NCBI GenBank assembly: GCA_003058495.1
Contig: QBVC01000035.1
Location: 1 to 56,375 of the forward strand
Source of the DNA: a gamma proteobacterium symbiont of Ctena orbiculata
Lineage (GTDB): Bacteria; Pseudomonadota; Gammaproteobacteria; Chromatiales; Chromatiaceae
Direction of reading: 5' to 3'
DNA length: 56,375 bases
Under the pieces are notes generated by a model. It was not told where the DNA came from, did not search any database, and saw only the letters and a list, made by a program, of their open reading frames with translations. Shown piece after piece: positions 1 through 9,432 of this stretch; the first letter of the stretch is position 1; each line of letters begins with the position of its first letter. A program made the position numbers and the translations under genes.

Positions 1-1
1 C

Positions 2-1225
2 ACCCTCGCGGAGCGCTATCACCATGACACTGCTCTGCTCTTCTTCGATCTCGATCAGTTCAAATATATCAATGACGCAAGCGGCCATCAGGCAGGCGAC
101 GCCTTGCTCCAGATCGTCGCCAGAAAACTGCGCGAGGTCACGCGATCCACCGATCTCCTGGCACGGTTGGGTGGAGACGAGTTCGCCATCGTCATCCCGG
201 AGACCGGCATCCAGGGCGCTACCCAATTTGCCGACAAACTCCTGTCCGAGCTTAAACAGATCTCGATCCCACTGAAGGGTCACAGCCATCGCATATCGGC
301 AAGCATCGGCATCGTCACCTATCCGAAGCACGGCAACACGAGTGAGGAACTGCTGTCGAATGCCGACCTCGCCATGTACCAGGCAAAAGAGAGCGGCAGG
401 GATCAGTGGCATATCTTCTCCAGCAGGGAACAGGCCCGTGAAGAGATGAGTGACAGGGTCACCTGGAAGGACAAGATCGAACAGGCCTTGGCCGAGAACC
501 GATTCATCCTCCACTACCAACCCATCATGGAGATAGCCAACGGAGAGATCACCCACTATGAAGTGTTGATCAGGATGGTGGAGAAGGATGGCTCGCTGGC
601 AATGCCGGGCAAGTTCATCCCGGTTGCGGAGCGAACCGGCTTGATACATCAAATCAATCGCTATGTGCTCGCCACCTCGATTCAACAACTCGCCAGCATG
701 AACCGGGAAGCGCAGAACATAACCCTCTCGATCAATCTCTCGGGCCGGGTTGTCGAGGATCCCGAGCTGCTTTCACAGCTGACACGACTGCTCAATTCCA
801 GCGGCATCAACCCTGAACGCCTGGTATTCGAACTGACCGAGACCGCAGCACTGGCCGACGTCAATGCAGCGGTCGATCTCATGAGCGAACTCCAGGCCCT
901 GGGCTGCCATTTTGCCCTGGATGATTTCGGCGTCGGCTTCTCCTCCTTTTACTACCTGAGGGAGCTGCCCCTGGACATCGTCAAGATCGATGGTTCGTTC
1001 ATTAAGAACCTGACCACGAATACCAAGGACCAGGTCTTCGTCAAGGCCTTGACCCAAATGGCGAACGCGCTGGGCAAGGTTACCGTTGCCGAGTTCGTCG
1101 AGGACGAGCCGACGCTGAAGCTCCTCAAGGAAATTGGTGTCGCCTATGCACAGGGCTACCATATAGGCAGGCCCTCGCCGGAGATTCCCGTCGTCGCCAG
1201 CTTAAACTCCTCGATTAGACTTTGA
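2..1225 (+). CDS. GGDEF-EAL diguanylate cyclase/phosphodiesterase, 5' truncated
   Basis: This is the C-terminal part of a cyclic-di-GMP turnover protein; the start lies before the window, and the reading frame is open from base 2. The first residues match the FDLDxFKxINDxxGHxxGD part of a GGDEF domain, followed by an intact GGDEF active-site loop (LARLGGDEFA). The EAL domain follows with DDFGxGFSSFYYL and a C-terminal YAQGYHIGRP. The signature loop reads EVLIR instead of EALxR, so the middle residue differs, but the catalytic Glu is kept. Any N-terminal sensor domain is outside the window. A two-component pair starts about 150 bases downstream on the same strand. Substrate preference (synthesis or hydrolysis) cannot be decided from sequence. 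Confidence 0.93.
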   Translation, partial: TLAERYHHDTALLFFDLDQFKYINDASGHQAGDALLQIVARKLREVTRSTDLLARLGGDEFAIVIPETGIQGATQFADKLLSELKQISIPLKGHSHRISASIGIVTYPKHGNTSEELLSNADLAMYQAKESGRDQWHIFSSREQAREEMSDRVTWKDKIEQALAENRFILHYQPIMEIANGEITHYEVLIRMVEKDGSLAMPGKFIPVAERTGLIHQINRYVLATSIQQLASMNREAQNITLSINLSGRVVEDPELLSQLTRLLNSSGINPERLVFELTETAALADVNAAVDLMSELQALGCHFALDDFGVGFSSFYYLRELPLDIVKIDGSFIKNLTTNTKDQVFVKALTQMANALGKVTVAEFVEDEPTLKLLKEIGVAYAQGYHIGRPSPEIPVVASLNSSIRL

Positions 1226-1378
1226 TCCCCTCCACCCGGCACCTGCCGGCACGCTTGATGAATTTTCCCGATTCTCCCGATTTCGCACCATTTTCACCGA
1301 TCCAATGTTTCACTCGTCCGCGTAAAACGTTCATAATTCGAGGAACGGCAGACGGCATCCAGAGGAAGACTGGTCAAC

Positions 1379-2071
1379 GTGGCAAAAAAACAGGTCGCCA
1401 TCATTGAGGATGAAGAGGTGATTCGCAATAACTATATCGACTATTTGAGTCGACAGGGTTACTCGGCCATTGGCTATGCCAATCGCAAGCAGGCCCTGGC
1501 CGCGTTCGCCAAGGCGTTACCCGACCTGGTTATCCTCGATATCGGTCTCGCGGATGAAATCGATGGCGGTTTCGAACTCTGTCGCGACCTGCGCAATCGC
1601 TCAAACACCCTGCCGATCATTTTTCTCACTGCCCGGGACAGCGACTTCGATAGCGTTGCCGGCTTGCGGCTTGGCGCCGACGACTATCTCACCAAGGAGA
1701 TCAGCCTCCCCCACCTGGCGGCCAGGATAGCCGCCCTGTTCCGCCGCGTCGATGCCTTGCAGCGGACACAACCGAGTGAGTCGCTGTTGACGCGTGGAGA
1801 GCTGCAGCTGGACCGTGATCGCCTCACCATTCATTGGAAGCGGAATCCGATCAATCTCACGGTCACCGAATTCTGGATGCTGCACGCCCTGGTGCGCCGT
1901 CCCGGACATGTTCGCAGTCGGGACCAGTTGATGGAGGAGGCGCATATCTATGTGGACGGCGCCAGCATCACCACCCACATCAAGCGTATTCGGCGAAAAT
2001 TCCAACAGGTCGATAGCGGTTTCGACCGCATTGAATCGGTATACGGCGCGGGTTACCGCTGGATCGCCTAG
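1379..2071 (+). CDS. OmpR-family response regulator (dedicated sortase system type, PdsR-like)
   Basis: A 230-residue response regulator: an N-terminal receiver domain with acidic residues E10-D11-E12, phosphoacceptor D54 (in VILDIG) and K106, then a winged-helix OmpR/PhoB DNA-binding domain ending in RIESVYGAGYRWIA. The start is GTG at 1379, with a purine-rich stretch about 11 bases upstream. It lies 35 bases before the histidine kinase gene and presumably forms a two-component pair with it. The partner kinase and the unusual LADEIDGG insertion after D54 make me think of the TIGR03787/TIGR03785 pair linked to proteobacterial sortases; that assignment is from memory of the families. No sortase or LPXTG target gene lies in this window. 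Confidence 0.9.
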   Translation: MAKKQVAIIEDEEVIRNNYIDYLSRQGYSAIGYANRKQALAAFAKALPDLVILDIGLADEIDGGFELCRDLRNRSNTLPIIFLTARDSDFDSVAGLRLGADDYLTKEISLPHLAARIAALFRRVDALQRTQPSESLLTRGELQLDRDRLTIHWKRNPINLTVTEFWMLHALVRRPGHVRSRDQLMEEAHIYVDGASITTHIKRIRRKFQQVDSGFDRIESVYGAGYRWIA

Positions 2072-2106
2072 CCCAATCGGCAACCCGCGGCAGGTATAAT
2101 AGGGAG

Positions 2107-4173
2107 ATGGCTGAAAAGACCAGACTGCACTTCACCCAAACATTGCGCTTCAAACTCCTGCTTGCATCCCTCAGCCTGGTGCTGATTCCCTGGGCGGGAT
2201 ACCACTACCTCTCGGAGATGGAGAGATCCCTGCGTCATGCCCAGGAGGTGCTGCTTCTCAACCGGGCAGAGGTCGTAGCCAATATGCTGGCCACCAACGA
2301 CGGTGACTGGCTTGCAGACAGCAGGGTGGATGGGGCTGCGCCAATCCAATCCCTCTATGTCCATCCGCTTCACTCCCCTCCGGCGATCGATGGTTATGAC
2401 GAAGAGTGGCTCGATCTGAAAGCCAAATCCCGCCGCTTCCGAGCCAACGCAACAGATGCGGACGCGGTGAGCCTGCAGTGGTTGGCCGGATTTTACGGCG
2501 ACTCCATCTATATCATGGCCGAGATCAGCGACCCGACCCTGGTCTATCCGCAATCGGAGCGGGCATTGAGTCGCGGCGATCACCTGTTGCTGGCCCTGCC
2601 CGGACCGTCAGGCAAGAGCAGGAAATACCGTATCGGCACCCCCGCGCCGGGCTGGGTCAATGTGGTTGAGTATGAATCCAACCGCCAGCAGACCGCGATC
2701 AACGGCGAATGGCAGGAGACCGAACAGGGGTATCGCGTGGAACTGCGGATCCCCCGCCCACTCTCCGCCGGCCATCTCTCCCTTTCGGCGGTCGATATCG
2801 ATGAGGCGGGGGCCAATCCCGTCGGCATTGCCTCCACTTCCGGTTGGGACAGCAATAAGCACCTATCCCGCCTGGTCATGCCGACGATGCAGGTCGACAG
2901 CCTGCTGCATGGTCTCGACGGCAAAAGCCATCGCTACACCGTGCTCAACAGAGAGCGCCAGGTGATAGGCCGCTACGGCAAGGTCGATCAGGCCGTCGAC
3001 ACAAACTCCCTGTTGAGTCGTCTGCTGGCGATATTCTCGCTTTCAGCCGGAGAAAAAGAGATCGATGCGAGGAAGGGGGTGGGACGACTGGACGGCCCGG
3101 AGATACGTCGATCACTCACCGGCGAAGGGGCCGTCTACCGCTATAAGATAGCCGGGTCGAAGCGATTACTGCTGTCAGCGGCTCAACCGATCATGGTCAA
3201 AGACAAGACCCTGGGCTCGGTGGTGGTGGAACAGAGCACACAGCAGATCCTGCTGCTGCAACAGAGCGCATTTGAGCGCCTCCTTCTGATCAGCCTGATA
3301 CTTTTTATCATCACCGGAGGCACGCTGCTGCTGTTTGCCACGAACCTGACCCGACGCATCACCCAGCTCAGCCAGAAATACAACCGCGCGGTCAGCAGGG
3401 ACGGAAGAATCAGGGAAAAAGTCCAGGCGGTGAAGGATAAAGACGAGCTGGGAGAGTTGGACCGGAGTCTCAGCGCCCTGTTGAAGCGCTCAACCGCCTA
3501 CACCGGGTACCTCGAGTCCATGGCGTCGAGACTCAGCCATGAATTCCGCACCCCGCTGGCAATGGTTCAGAGCTCTTTGGAGATTGCGCGGGAAGCGCGC
3601 GCCCAAGGCAACGGCACGACCTATATCGAACGGGCGCTCGACGGCACCCGAAGACTCAACCTGATTCTCACCCGGATAGGCGAGGCCAGCCGTCTCGAGC
3701 AATCGCTGCAGAGCAGTGAAAAGGAGAAGCTGGATCTCACCGCGTTCTGCAGGGGCCTGTGCGACGGTTACGCCATCACCTACCCGCAGGTCGAATTCGC
3801 CTGCCGGCAGGCGACCGGTCCGCTCTGGATGGAGCTTTCCCCCGATCTCATCAGCCAGGCGATTGACAAACTGGTTGGCAATGCCATCGATTATCATCAG
3901 CCGGGCAGCGCCATCGTCATAGAAGTGGAAAACGACCCAAACAAAGCGGTTCACATCAAGGTCAAGAACAAAGGACCGAGGATAGCGGAGAACGACATGT
4001 CCAGGCTGTTTTATGCCATGGAATCCAAAAGAGAGAAAAACGACAATCAGATTCATCTCGGTCTCGGGCTGTATCTTGTGCGTTTGATCGCCGAGTTTCA
4101 CGAAGGCAGCGCCAGGGTGGAGAATGAAGCCGATGGTGTTTGCTTTGTAATCACCCTTCCCCACAAGCGCTGA
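2107..4173 (+). CDS. Membrane sensor histidine kinase (dedicated sortase system type, PdsS-like)
   Basis: A 688-residue sensor kinase. Residues about 15-33 form the first membrane segment. A large periplasmic region follows, containing a stretch (SPPAIDGYDEEWLDL, about residues 87-100) typical of family-9-like carbohydrate-binding sensor domains. A second membrane segment lies near 392-413, then a HAMP-like linker, the dimerisation helix with H478 in LSHEFRTPLAM, and a HATPase domain with N box (DKLVGNAIDYH) and a G box (LGLGLYLV). It presumably phosphorylates the upstream response regulator. The architecture fits the histidine kinase that accompanies proteobacterial dedicated sortases. No signal ligand can be read from the sequence. 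The gene converges with the hydrolase gene that ends at 4229. Confidence 0.9.
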   Translation: MAEKTRLHFTQTLRFKLLLASLSLVLIPWAGYHYLSEMERSLRHAQEVLLLNRAEVVANMLATNDGDWLADSRVDGAAPIQSLYVHPLHSPPAIDGYDEEWLDLKAKSRRFRANATDADAVSLQWLAGFYGDSIYIMAEISDPTLVYPQSERALSRGDHLLLALPGPSGKSRKYRIGTPAPGWVNVVEYESNRQQTAINGEWQETEQGYRVELRIPRPLSAGHLSLSAVDIDEAGANPVGIASTSGWDSNKHLSRLVMPTMQVDSLLHGLDGKSHRYTVLNRERQVIGRYGKVDQAVDTNSLLSRLLAIFSLSAGEKEIDARKGVGRLDGPEIRRSLTGEGAVYRYKIAGSKRLLLSAAQPIMVKDKTLGSVVVEQSTQQILLLQQSAFERLLLISLILFIITGGTLLLFATNLTRRITQLSQKYNRAVSRDGRIREKVQAVKDKDELGELDRSLSALLKRSTAYTGYLESMASRLSHEFRTPLAMVQSSLEIAREARAQGNGTTYIERALDGTRRLNLILTRIGEASRLEQSLQSSEKEKLDLTAFCRGLCDGYAITYPQVEFACRQATGPLWMELSPDLISQAIDKLVGNAIDYHQPGSAIVIEVENDPNKAVHIKVKNKGPRIAENDMSRLFYAMESKREKNDNQIHLGLGLYLVRLIAEFHEGSARVENEADGVCFVITLPHKR

Positions 4174-4228
4174 GAACAACCGCTGTCTGGCCCGAGGATG
4201 AGCGCTGCAGCCCCTGTCACCGATTGGA

Positions 4229-5401
4229 TTAGTGCTCACAATCCTTCGCCTTACCTTGTTCCAGGTAGTCAAGGATTAATTTCATAAGGGCGACGGTTTT
4301 TTCATCGATCCTGGGATCCTCGGCAAAAAAGTGATCGCTCCCCAGGGCAACAATCGTCAAACTGCGAGGTGCAATTGCATCGCTGAGCAGGGTCAGGCCG
4401 TCATTGGGCCCTTCCGGCCTCAGCAATGGGTAGTTGTCTATGGAGTAGCGACTGATTTGTCCCGACAGCGGGATACCCAGGTAGTTGATGACAAGAATTT
4501 CCGGATCGATTCGCAGCCCGGCAAACCTCCTTCTGCTCTCCTTTGCGGACATGCTGGTTATTGCCTCCAGATCCCATCCCTTGCGCCAGGCAACCAGTGA
4601 AAGCAACCATCGCCGGTACCAGACCCGGTAGTGGTCAACCACCGGGCTGCCCTGCAGGATGCCGCCAAGATTGATCCAGGCCTTTATGGAACCCGGTCTG
4701 TTGCCGTTAAAGCGATCGCTCAGCGCCAAATGAATGGCCGGCCCCGCCGAACTCGCGCCAACGATCAGCATTTTCTTATTCGACCGCATATGCCTGGAGA
4801 TGGCGCCGGCCAATACCGCCGCGTTCTCTTCCACACCGCCTGTTGGCGGGAGCTCAACCAGATAGTTCTCGAGCCCGAACTCAGTGGCAAGCAGCCGGGG
4901 TTTGGCAAAATCCGAGCCGACCAGGTAGCCGGTTTCAATATAGTCCCATCCGGGGACAAACAGCACCAGGTATGACGAGGGGTCCGCATCGACAACTGTT
5001 TCCTTGTCGAGATAACGTGAAAAGGATTGATTCAGCTTTTTATTGCACACCATGCGCAATAGACGATCGGCCAGAAACAGCGCTGCGAAGTCAACGGAAA
5101 AATCCCTGGAGATCCGCCTAAGCTCCTCTCGTGAGGGTATGGGATTTCCGCTCTCGACGTAAAGCGCCGAGATCTTTCTGTCCATCTCCCTGTGTTCACG
5201 TTTTCCATCGAGGTATTGCTCAAGATAGTAACGGGCTATTTCGGAATCCACCGTGGTAGCGACAGTCTCGCCGAACAACTCACCAGCAACGGGAATCTCT
5301 GGCACCGAACTGCAGGCCCCGAGGATAAGCGAGGCTAACAGGAGGGGTAAGGAAATTACGGATAGTTTCTTCCCATACACTTTTCGATCAGACGACAACA
5401 C
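4229..5401 (-). CDS. Putative alpha/beta-hydrolase lipoprotein
   Basis: A 390-residue protein with a lipoprotein signal peptide: basic start, hydrophobic core and lipobox LGAC near residue 30, so it is probably anchored in the envelope. The second half looks like an alpha/beta hydrolase: a LVLFVPGWDY oxyanion-type strand, a nucleophile elbow GASSAG near residue 217, and a late GSDHFF that may carry the catalytic His. The N-terminal 110 residues are helical and unassigned. It is transcribed convergently with the sensor kinase and has no operon partner. I cannot predict the substrate; esterase or lipase activity is only inferred from the fold. Confidence 0.75.
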   Translation of the reverse strand: MLSSDRKVYGKKLSVISLPLLLASLILGACSSVPEIPVAGELFGETVATTVDSEIARYYLEQYLDGKREHREMDRKISALYVESGNPIPSREELRRISRDFSVDFAALFLADRLLRMVCNKKLNQSFSRYLDKETVVDADPSSYLVLFVPGWDYIETGYLVGSDFAKPRLLATEFGLENYLVELPPTGGVEENAAVLAGAISRHMRSNKKMLIVGASSAGPAIHLALSDRFNGNRPGSIKAWINLGGILQGSPVVDHYRVWYRRWLLSLVAWRKGWDLEAITSMSAKESRRRFAGLRIDPEILVINYLGIPLSGQISRYSIDNYPLLRPEGPNDGLTLLSDAIAPRSLTIVALGSDHFFAEDPRIDEKTVALMKLILDYLEQGKAKDCEH

Positions 5402-5461
5402 ACTTGGGTTTGGTTATGACGGGATTGCCATTTGTTGGCACCAATCAACACTTTAAAATAA

Positions 5462-5579
5462 GTTTTGAGTTTTGAGTGGATGAGTTTTAGCTACACACAT
5501 TCTTATTTTCTTAATGCGCACGGTGCGACGAGAGGCCAAGGTCATCTATGTATTGCTTTCTCAACTCAAAACTCAAAAC
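5462..5579. repeat. 16-bp perfect inverted repeat
   Basis: The arms at 5462-5477 and 5564-5579 are exact reverse complements built from the tandem unit gttttga. They enclose about 86 bases without a gene. The element sits between the start of the lipoprotein hydrolase gene and the 3' end of iscX, so it lies in an intergenic slot and could fold in RNA or DNA. It may belong to a dispersed repeat family, which cannot be tested with one copy. Confidence 0.7.
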
Positions 5580-5596
5580 CAATACCTCAAAACTCT

Positions 5597-5797
5597 TTAG
5601 TCCCGTTCTTCGATCCAGGCCGCCTGAATCGCCTCCAGGATCTTCTCTCCCGAGTGGTGGGGATCATCATCGAAATCGTCCAGGGCCACCACCCAGTCGC
5701 GCAGGTCGACGAAATTGAGATAGCGCGGATCCACGTCGGGGTGCTTCTCATCCAGCTCGATGGCGATATCCAGGCTATCGGTCCACTTCAATCCCAT
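5597..5797 (-). CDS. iscX: Fe-S cluster assembly protein IscX
   Basis: A 66-residue acidic protein that matches the small IscX/YfhJ family over its whole length (MGLKWTDSLDIA start, then LRDWVxxLxDFDDDP, and a C-terminal EAIQxAWIEE helix). IscX binds IscS and modulates iron-sulfur cluster assembly, and is proposed to act as an iron donor or regulator. It is the last gene of the isc operon, 10 bases after fdx. The ATG at 5797 is preceded by a strong GAGGAGG ribosome-binding site. Confidence 0.95.
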   Translation of the reverse strand: MGLKWTDSLDIAIELDEKHPDVDPRYLNFVDLRDWVVALDDFDDDPHHSGEKILEAIQAAWIEERD

Positions 5798-5807
5798 GGC
5801 AACCTCC

Positions 5808-6146
5808 TCAGTGATTCTCCGCCACCATGTTGATGGTGTACTTGGGTATCTCTATCACCAGGTCTTCTTCACCGACAAGCGCCTGACAACTGAGACGCGA
5901 CTCCGGCTCGAGGCCCCAGGCCTTGTCGAGCATATCCTCCTCCGTCTCATCCGCTTCACCCAGGGAGTCGAAGCCTTCGCGAATGATCACATGACAGGTG
6001 GTGCAGGCACAGGATTTCTCGCAGGCATGCTCGATCTCTATGCCATGCTGCAGCGCGGCGTCGCAGATAGAGGTACCAGGCTCGATATCGATAACCGCGC
6101 CTTCGGGACAGATCTCTTCATGGGGGAGGAAAATAATACGCGTCAT
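5808..6146 (-). CDS. fdx: ISC-type [2Fe-2S] ferredoxin
   Basis: A 112-residue adrenodoxin-type ferredoxin that supplies electrons during iron-sulfur cluster assembly. The cluster ligands are visible in HACEKSCACTTCHVI (C-x5-C-x2-C) and the fourth Cys in SRLSCQAL. Length and the MTRIIFLPHEEICPEG start match the family. It lies between hscA (8 bases upstream) and iscX, the standard isc order. Confidence 0.96.
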   Translation of the reverse strand: MTRIIFLPHEEICPEGAVIDIEPGTSICDAALQHGIEIEHACEKSCACTTCHVIIREGFDSLGEADETEEDMLDKAWGLEPESRLSCQALVGEEDLVIEIPKYTINMVAENH

Positions 6147-6154
6147 ACTGCCAC

Positions 6155-8026
6155 CTACTCGAATTCGTCGACCTTGTGCCCGGACATGGCCTGTTGAATA
6201 CTCTGGTTCATGCGCCGTTCGACATAGAAGCCGCAGCGGCTTTCAAGCTGCTCTATGGCCGCTTTGATAACCTTTTGATCATCGGCCCTGGCCACCGATT
6301 TCAATCCATCGAGCGCCTGCTCCACCTGCCGGCGCTCAGCGGCATCGAGCAGCCGATCGCCATCGTCGGCCAGGGCCGCCTCCAACGCCTCGATCACCCG
6401 GTCCGCCTCCACCTGCTGCTCGCGCAGGCTTCGCAGCCGCTTGTCCTCGCCGGCGTGGGCGATGGAGTCCCGCAGCATGGTCTCGATCTCATTGTCGGTC
6501 AAGCCGTAGGAGGGCTTGACCTCGATGCTGGCCTGCACGCCGCTGCTCTGCTCCACCGCGCTGACACTCAGCAGGCCATCCGCATCGACCGCGAAGGTCA
6601 CCCTTATCCGCGCGGCGCCGGCCACCATGGGAGGAATGCCCCGCAGCTCGAAGCGGGCCAGGGATCGGCAGTCGCTGACCAGCTCCCGCTCCCCCTGCAC
6701 CACATGGATCGCCATCGCGGTCTGGCCATCCTTGAAGGTGGTGAACTCCTGGGCCCGCGCCACCGGAATGGTGGTATTGCGGCTGATCAGCTTTTCGCTC
6801 AGGCCGCCCATGGTCTCGATCCCCAGGGAGAGGGGAATGACATCCAGCAGCAACATCTCATCGTCGGGCTTGTTGCCGGCGAGAATATCGGCCTGAATCG
6901 CGGCGCCCACCGCCACCACCCGGTCGGGATCGATCCCCACCAGGGGCTGGGTGCCGAACAGTTCGCCCACACGCTCACGGACCCTGGGGACCCGGGTCGA
7001 ACCGCCGACCATGACCACATCCTCAACCTCGTCCGCGGCAATCCCCGCATCCCGTAACGCCCTGCGGCAGGCAATCAGGGTCTTCTTGATCAAGGGATCG
7101 ATCAGTTCGTTGAAGGTCGCTCGGTCGAGCCGGCCCTGCCAGGCATCACCGCCCTTGAGGGCGACGTTGACCGGGGTCTCATCCATCTCGCTCAGCGCCT
7201 CTTTGGCGGCACAGCCCGCCACCATCAGGCGCTTCAGCTGGGCATGATCGGCATCGTCCTCGATACCCGCCTGCTGCATGATCCATTCGGCCACCATGCG
7301 ATCGAAGTCGTCACCGCCAAGGGCGGAATCGCCGCCGGTGGCCATCACCTCGAAGACCCCCTTGTGGAGCCTGAGGATGGAGATATCGAAGGTGCCTCCC
7401 CCCAGGTCGTAGATCGCATGAACGCCCTCCGCGCCCTTGTCCAGGCCGTAGGCGACCGCTGCCGCCGTCGGTTCGTTGAGCAGGCGCAACACATGCATTC
7501 CCGCCAGTTTCGCCGCATCCTTGGTGGCCTGACGCTGGGCCTCGTCGAAGTAGGCGGGAACCGTGATCACCACACCGCTCAACTCACCGCCGAGGGAGGC
7601 CTCGGCCCTTTGCCCCAGCACCTTGAGTATCTCGGCGGAGACTTCGACCGGACTCACCTCCCCCGCCAGCGTCTGGATACGGGGCACCCTGGTATGTTCC
7701 TGAACGAAGCGGTAGGGGAGCCTGTTGCCGATGGTCTTGATGTCATCGACCCCCCGCCCGATCAATCGTTTGGCTGAGGAGATGGTGTTCAGTGGATCAT
7801 CGGTCTCGGCCCGCTTCGCCCCATGGCCCACCTCCACGGAATCCTCGCGGTACCTCACCACCGAGGGCAACAGATGCCGGCCCTCGTCGTCCGGCAGGGT
7901 ATCGGCACGGCCGCTGCGCACGCTCGCCACCAGGGAGTTGGTGGTGCCCAGGTCGATGCCCGCCGCCAGACGGTGTTGATGGGGAGCCTGGGCCTGGCCC
8001 GGCTCTGAAATCTGTAGCAGTGCCAT
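6155..8026 (-). CDS. hscA: Fe-S protein assembly chaperone HscA (Hsp70 family)
   Basis: A 623-residue Hsp70-class ATPase specialised for IscU. The N-terminal nucleotide-binding domain shows [19 protein letters not shown], a phosphate-2 loop ([12 protein letters not shown]) and [14 protein letters not shown]. The substrate-binding domain and helical lid follow. HscA, with HscB, binds the LPPVK motif of IscU and promotes cluster transfer. It is 23 bases after hscB and directly before fdx. Length is close to the family norm (about 616-620). Confidence 0.97.
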   Translation of the reverse strand: MALLQISEPGQAQAPHQHRLAAGIDLGTTNSLVASVRSGRADTLPDDEGRHLLPSVVRYREDSVEVGHGAKRAETDDPLNTISSAKRLIGRGVDDIKTIGNRLPYRFVQEHTRVPRIQTLAGEVSPVEVSAEILKVLGQRAEASLGGELSGVVITVPAYFDEAQRQATKDAAKLAGMHVLRLLNEPTAAAVAYGLDKGAEGVHAIYDLGGGTFDISILRLHKGVFEVMATGGDSALGGDDFDRMVAEWIMQQAGIEDDADHAQLKRLMVAGCAAKEALSEMDETPVNVALKGGDAWQGRLDRATFNELIDPLIKKTLIACRRALRDAGIAADEVEDVVMVGGSTRVPRVRERVGELFGTQPLVGIDPDRVVAVGAAIQADILAGNKPDDEMLLLDVIPLSLGIETMGGLSEKLISRNTTIPVARAQEFTTFKDGQTAMAIHVVQGERELVSDCRSLARFELRGIPPMVAGAARIRVTFAVDADGLLSVSAVEQSSGVQASIEVKPSYGLTDNEIETMLRDSIAHAGEDKRLRSLREQQVEADRVIEALEAALADDGDRLLDAAERRQVEQALDGLKSVARADDQKVIKAAIEQLESRCGFYVERRMNQSIQQAMSGHKVDEFE

Positions 8027-8049
8027 CTATCTCGATTCCGTCGGATGCC

Positions 8050-8598
8050 TCAATTCAACTCATCTTCCAGTTCAGCTTCAACACTCTCCGCCTCGGAATG
8101 CAGCTTTTTGAGAAAACGCATTTTGCGCAGAATCTCACGGGCGGCCTGCAACTGCTCTTCCGACGGAGTTTCAAAACAGACCGCCATCCGCGCCACCAGA
8201 CTGTTGATCTGTTTGTTTATCCGCCCGCGCAGGTCGGCAATCGCACTGTAGGGATCGGCCTGGCCACGAACCTCCTCCAACTCCTCCCGCAACTCCATCT
8301 GCTGCATCAGAAACGCCGCATCCTGGGTCGACTCGTTCAAAGCATCCATCTCGACGCCGTGCATTGAGAGCAGATAGCCGGCACGGGCGATCGGATCCTT
8401 GAGGGTCTCGAAGGCCTCGTTGATCAGTGCCGCGCTCTGGACCGACAGTCGCCGCTCCTGTTCGCTCGCGTTGGCGAACCGGTCGGGATGAATCACCCGC
8501 TGCAACTCACGATAGCGCTCGGAAAGCGCATTGGCATCGACGATATAGGCAACCGGCAAGCCAAACAGATCAAAATAGTTTTTCGAAAAATCCAGCAT
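8050..8598 (-). CDS. hscB: Co-chaperone HscB (J-domain)
   Basis: A 182-residue J-protein that delivers IscU to HscA and stimulates its ATPase. The J domain occupies the first 75 residues with the HPD motif in VIHPDRFA; the C-terminal three-helix IscU-binding domain follows. It opens the hscBA-fdx-iscX half of the isc operon. An intrinsic terminator lies immediately before its start codon, so its expression relative to iscRSUA should be reduced or need its own promoter. Confidence 0.95.
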   Translation of the reverse strand: MLDFSKNYFDLFGLPVAYIVDANALSERYRELQRVIHPDRFANASEQERRLSVQSAALINEAFETLKDPIARAGYLLSMHGVEMDALNESTQDAAFLMQQMELREELEEVRGQADPYSAIADLRGRINKQINSLVARMAVCFETPSEEQLQAAREILRKMRFLKKLHSEAESVEAELEDELN

Positions 8599-8602
8599 AT
8601 CG

Positions 8603-8631
8603 AAAAAAACGGCTGCCCTGAGGCAGCCGTT
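8603..8631 (-). terminator. Intrinsic terminator between iscA and hscB
   Basis: On the minus strand a 10-bp perfect stem (aacggctgcc / ggcagccgtt) with a TCAG loop is followed directly by a T run of seven bases. This is a textbook Rho-independent terminator placed inside the isc operon, just before the hscB start. Confidence 0.88.
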
Positions 8632-8654
8632 CTCTATCCTGTTGTGATCCTGTC

Positions 8655-8978
8655 TCAGACGTTAAAACTCTCACCACATCCGCACTCGCTCTTGGCGTTG
8701 GGATTGTTGAATTTAAAACCTTCATTCAGGCCCTCGCGGGCGTAGTCGACTTGCGTGCCATCCAGATAGACCAGGCTCTTTGAATCGACGATCACCTGCA
8801 CCCCGCGATCCTCAAAGACCTGGTCATCTTCCTTCAGCTCATCCACGAACTCCATTTCATAGGCCATACCGGAACAGCCGGATGTGCGCACACTCAGCCG
8901 GATGCCCAGCCCCTTGCCCCGGTTGGCGAGAAAGGCCTGGACTCTGTCGGCTGCCGCCTCTGTAATCGTAATACCCAT
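8655..8978 (-). CDS. iscA: Iron-sulfur cluster assembly protein IscA
   Basis: A 107-residue A-type carrier. The three conserved cysteines are in [10 protein letters not shown] and the C-terminal ECGCGESF. IscA carries iron or [2Fe-2S]/[4Fe-4S] clusters from IscU to client proteins. It follows iscU by 37 bases and is the last gene before the intrinsic terminator at 8603-8631. Confidence 0.96.
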   Translation of the reverse strand: MGITITEAAADRVQAFLANRGKGLGIRLSVRTSGCSGMAYEMEFVDELKEDDQVFEDRGVQVIVDSKSLVYLDGTQVDYAREGLNEGFKFNNPNAKSECGCGESFNV

Positions 8979-9015
8979 GTCTGCTACTCTACCAGATCAC
9001 ACCATGCAATTTCGG

Positions 9016-9399
9016 TTATTTGGTATTTTTTTCCGCGAAGTCCTTGATCGCCGCCTTGATGGCATCCTCGGCCAGGACTGAGCAGTGCACCTTCACCGGC
9101 GGCAGGGCCAGCTCGTCGGCGATATCCGAATTCTTGATCTCCTGGGCCTGATCCAGGGTTTTGCCCTTGACCCATTCAGTCAGCAGGCTGCTGGAGGCGA
9201 TTGCCGAGCCGCAACCATAGGTCTTGAAACGGGCGTCCTCGATGACCCCATCGTCATTGACCTTGATCTGCAGACGCATCACGTCGCCGCAGGCAGGCGC
9301 CCCCACCATGCCGGTGCCGACGCTGGTGTCGTCCTTATCGAAACTGCCCACATTGCGCGGGTTTTCATAATGGTCCAGAACCTTGTCACTGTATGCCAT
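9016..9399 (-). CDS. iscU: Iron-sulfur cluster scaffold IscU
   Basis: A 127-residue scaffold on which [2Fe-2S] clusters are built from IscS-derived sulfur. All ligand cysteines are present (APACGDVM, YGCGSAIASSS, VHCSVLAEDA), as is the HscA recognition motif LPPVK just before the last of them. It sits between iscS and iscA, with 33 bases to iscS. Confidence 0.97.
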   Translation of the reverse strand: MAYSDKVLDHYENPRNVGSFDKDDTSVGTGMVGAPACGDVMRLQIKVNDDGVIEDARFKTYGCGSAIASSSLLTEWVKGKTLDQAQEIKNSDIADELALPPVKVHCSVLAEDAIKAAIKDFAEKNTK

Positions 9400-9432
9400 G
9401 ATCTACAACCTCTGAATAACGCAGCCTGCGAA

